34,701 nucleotides of DNA from assembly GCA_024639185.1 (NCBI GenBank), contig JAHEIW010000036.1:1-34701 (forward strand). The letters run 5' to 3'. The stretch is from Deltaproteobacteria bacterium. Its GTDB lineage: Bacteria; Desulfobacterota; Desulfobacteria; Desulfobacterales; JAHEIW01. Positions within the stretch are counted from its first letter, which is position 1. Every line of letters starts with the position of its first letter. The position numbers and the translations under genes are program-made. Shown here piece after piece: positions 33,785 to 34,701 of the stretch. A model generated the notes under the pieces. It searched no databases. It was not told the origin of the DNA and saw nothing but the letters and a program-made list of their open reading frames with translations.

Positions 33785-33832
33785 CGTTAACACAAAGTGT
33801 TAAGTTAACACACTACGGTTAACAGTGTTAAC
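33785..33832. promoter_or_regulatory. Tandem palindromes, probable activator (UAS) sites
   Basis: TTAACAC-aaa-GTGTTAA (33787-33803) and GTTAACA-g-TGTTAAC (33818-33832) are perfect inverted repeats, with a further GTTAACAC at 33804-33811. Related half-sites occur at 33482-33488 and 33499-33513. They lie about 100-450 bases upstream of the -24/-12 promoter and just before the activator gene, as usual for enhancer sites. Confidence 0.65.
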
Positions 33833-34016
33833 AGTTTTTCGCATCCGCTAAGAATTTTGAACAGACAGCCAACATTAGGGATGCAATCTGCTAATTGTTT
33901 GTCTGCCTAAGCTCGACGGAGATTTAGCTAGAATTTTACCGAGCACCATCGTCTGGTTAAACTCAAGCGGAAACGCTAGAAATGATTAGCGCACGAATTT
34001 TGCATTCAGGGAGCAC

Positions 34017-34701
34017 ATGCTAATGGAAATTGGTAAATATTGGAAAACCATTGTTGATACATTACACGATGGTCTCATGGTGATTGACCCGGAGGGAAAT
34101 ATTCTGGCCATGAACCCGGCAGCTGAAAGGCTCACCGGGTACTCGGCTGATGAGTTGGTTGGTCAAAATTGCCAAACCTTAAATTGCACCGGCTGTGAGC
34201 TGTATGGGCGCGGTCCCGGTAAAGAATGGTGCAGTCTGTATGAAAAAGGGATCGTCACCGCTAAGAAATGCTTAATTTCCAGGAAAGACCGGCGCGCTTT
34301 GCATGTCGTCAAGAATGCAACCGTGCTTAAAGATCCTGAGGGGCAAATGATCGGATCGGTGGAAACCTTCACTGATATTTCTCAAATTGTGCGTCAGCAG
34401 CAGGAAATTCTAACCCTGCGTAAAAGCTGCCGGCTTGAAGAGAGGCATCATGGGCTTTTGGGTGAATCACTACCCATGCAGCGCCTTTTTGAGCTTATTG
34501 AGAATGTGGCCCAGACAGACGCCCCGGTACTCATCCACGGTCAGAGCGGCACCGGTAAAGAACTGGTGGCCCGCGCCATCCATGAAGACAGCCCTCGCAA
34601 AGAAAAGCCCTTTATAAAAGTTAACTGCGCCGCCCTGAATGAAAATCTATTGGAAAGTGAGCTTTTTGGCCATGAGAAAGGCTCCTATACAGGGGCTGAC
34701 C
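34017..34701 (+). CDS. Sigma-54-dependent activator with Cys-rich PAS domain, 5' part
   Basis: The gene is open to the window end (about 228 residues visible). Residues ~5-120 are a PAS sensor ([36 protein letters not shown]) with several Cys ([19 protein letters not shown]) that may bind a metal, heme or cluster, or sense redox. A short coiled linker follows. The AAA+ domain starts at about 140: Walker A GQSGTGKE and the sigma-54 contact loop as GSYTGA, a Tyr variant of GAFTGA. Start 34017 follows AGGGAG; ATG 34023 is an alternative. It is divergent from the module and most likely its activator. Confidence 0.9.
   Translation, partial: MLMEIGKYWKTIVDTLHDGLMVIDPEGNILAMNPAAERLTGYSADELVGQNCQTLNCTGCELYGRGPGKEWCSLYEKGIVTAKKCLISRKDRRALHVVKNATVLKDPEGQMIGSVETFTDISQIVRQQQEILTLRKSCRLEERHHGLLGESLPMQRLFELIENVAQTDAPVLIHGQSGTGKELVARAIHEDSPRKEKPFIKVNCAALNENLLESELFGHEKGSYTGAD

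Overview
The window looks like a chromosomal segment of a marine or sediment Desulfobacterota (deltaproteobacterial) sulfate- or sulfur-metabolising anaerobe. The reasons are a Desulfovibrio-type single-cluster ferredoxin, a multiheme cytochrome c with a cytochrome b561 partner, a sigma-54 regulator with a Cys-rich PAS domain, a rhodanese that reads as a selenoprotein, and several families of dispersed hairpin repeats. No rRNA, CRISPR array, phage gene or transposase is visible.

Layout. 1-5408: 3' end of murB, a broken MATE-like gene, a ferredoxin, an MFS exporter, a damaged NhaP-type antiporter and a Tat-exported molybdopterin oxidoreductase. 5667-9090: a conserved cytoplasmic protein, a TPR protein, two small related proteins and NADH pyrophosphatase NudC. 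9157-12964: a radical SAM protein, a putative lipoprotein, an ABM monooxygenase and a SRAP (YedK-type) protein. 13000-16700: mostly eroded DNA with small candidate genes, a TPR protein, a CarH-like MerR/B12 regulator with operator-like repeats, a DMT transporter remnant and a tRNA-like remnant. 16724-17921: a 67-residue PEP-CTERM-like peptide, a PilZ protein and a two-TM protein. 18045-22899: a TetR regulator with a palindromic operator, driving an RND adaptor and permease. 22900-29212: a repeat-flanked SPOR gene, a PIG-L deacetylase, a hidden small gene with an in-frame TGA, DUF427, a YaeQ-like protein, an unknown protein and a HAMP-PP2C phosphatase with an in-frame TGA near its 5' end. 29267-34701: a sigma-54-type respiratory module.

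The most notable system is the last 5.4 kb. On the minus strand, a heme-less cytochrome-like exported protein, a triple-rhodanese periplasmic protein, a membrane-anchored octaheme cytochrome of the tetrathionate-reductase (OTR) family and a cytochrome b561 lie in one direction behind a well-formed -24/-12 promoter. A divergent gene encodes a PAS-AAA+ sigma-54 activator, and palindromes that look like its binding sites lie between. The rhodanese is split by one TGA at codon 114. In the near-identical second domain that position is Cys, and a hairpin of bacterial SECIS geometry begins 15 nt after the TGA. I infer a selenocysteine rhodanese working with an octaheme/b561 electron conduit on a periplasmic sulfur (or selenium) substrate.

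Other themes are gene decay (MATE, NhaP, DMT and hemerythrin remnants), two frameshifts at A-homopolymers that could be sequence errors, and three further in-frame TGA codons of uncertain meaning.
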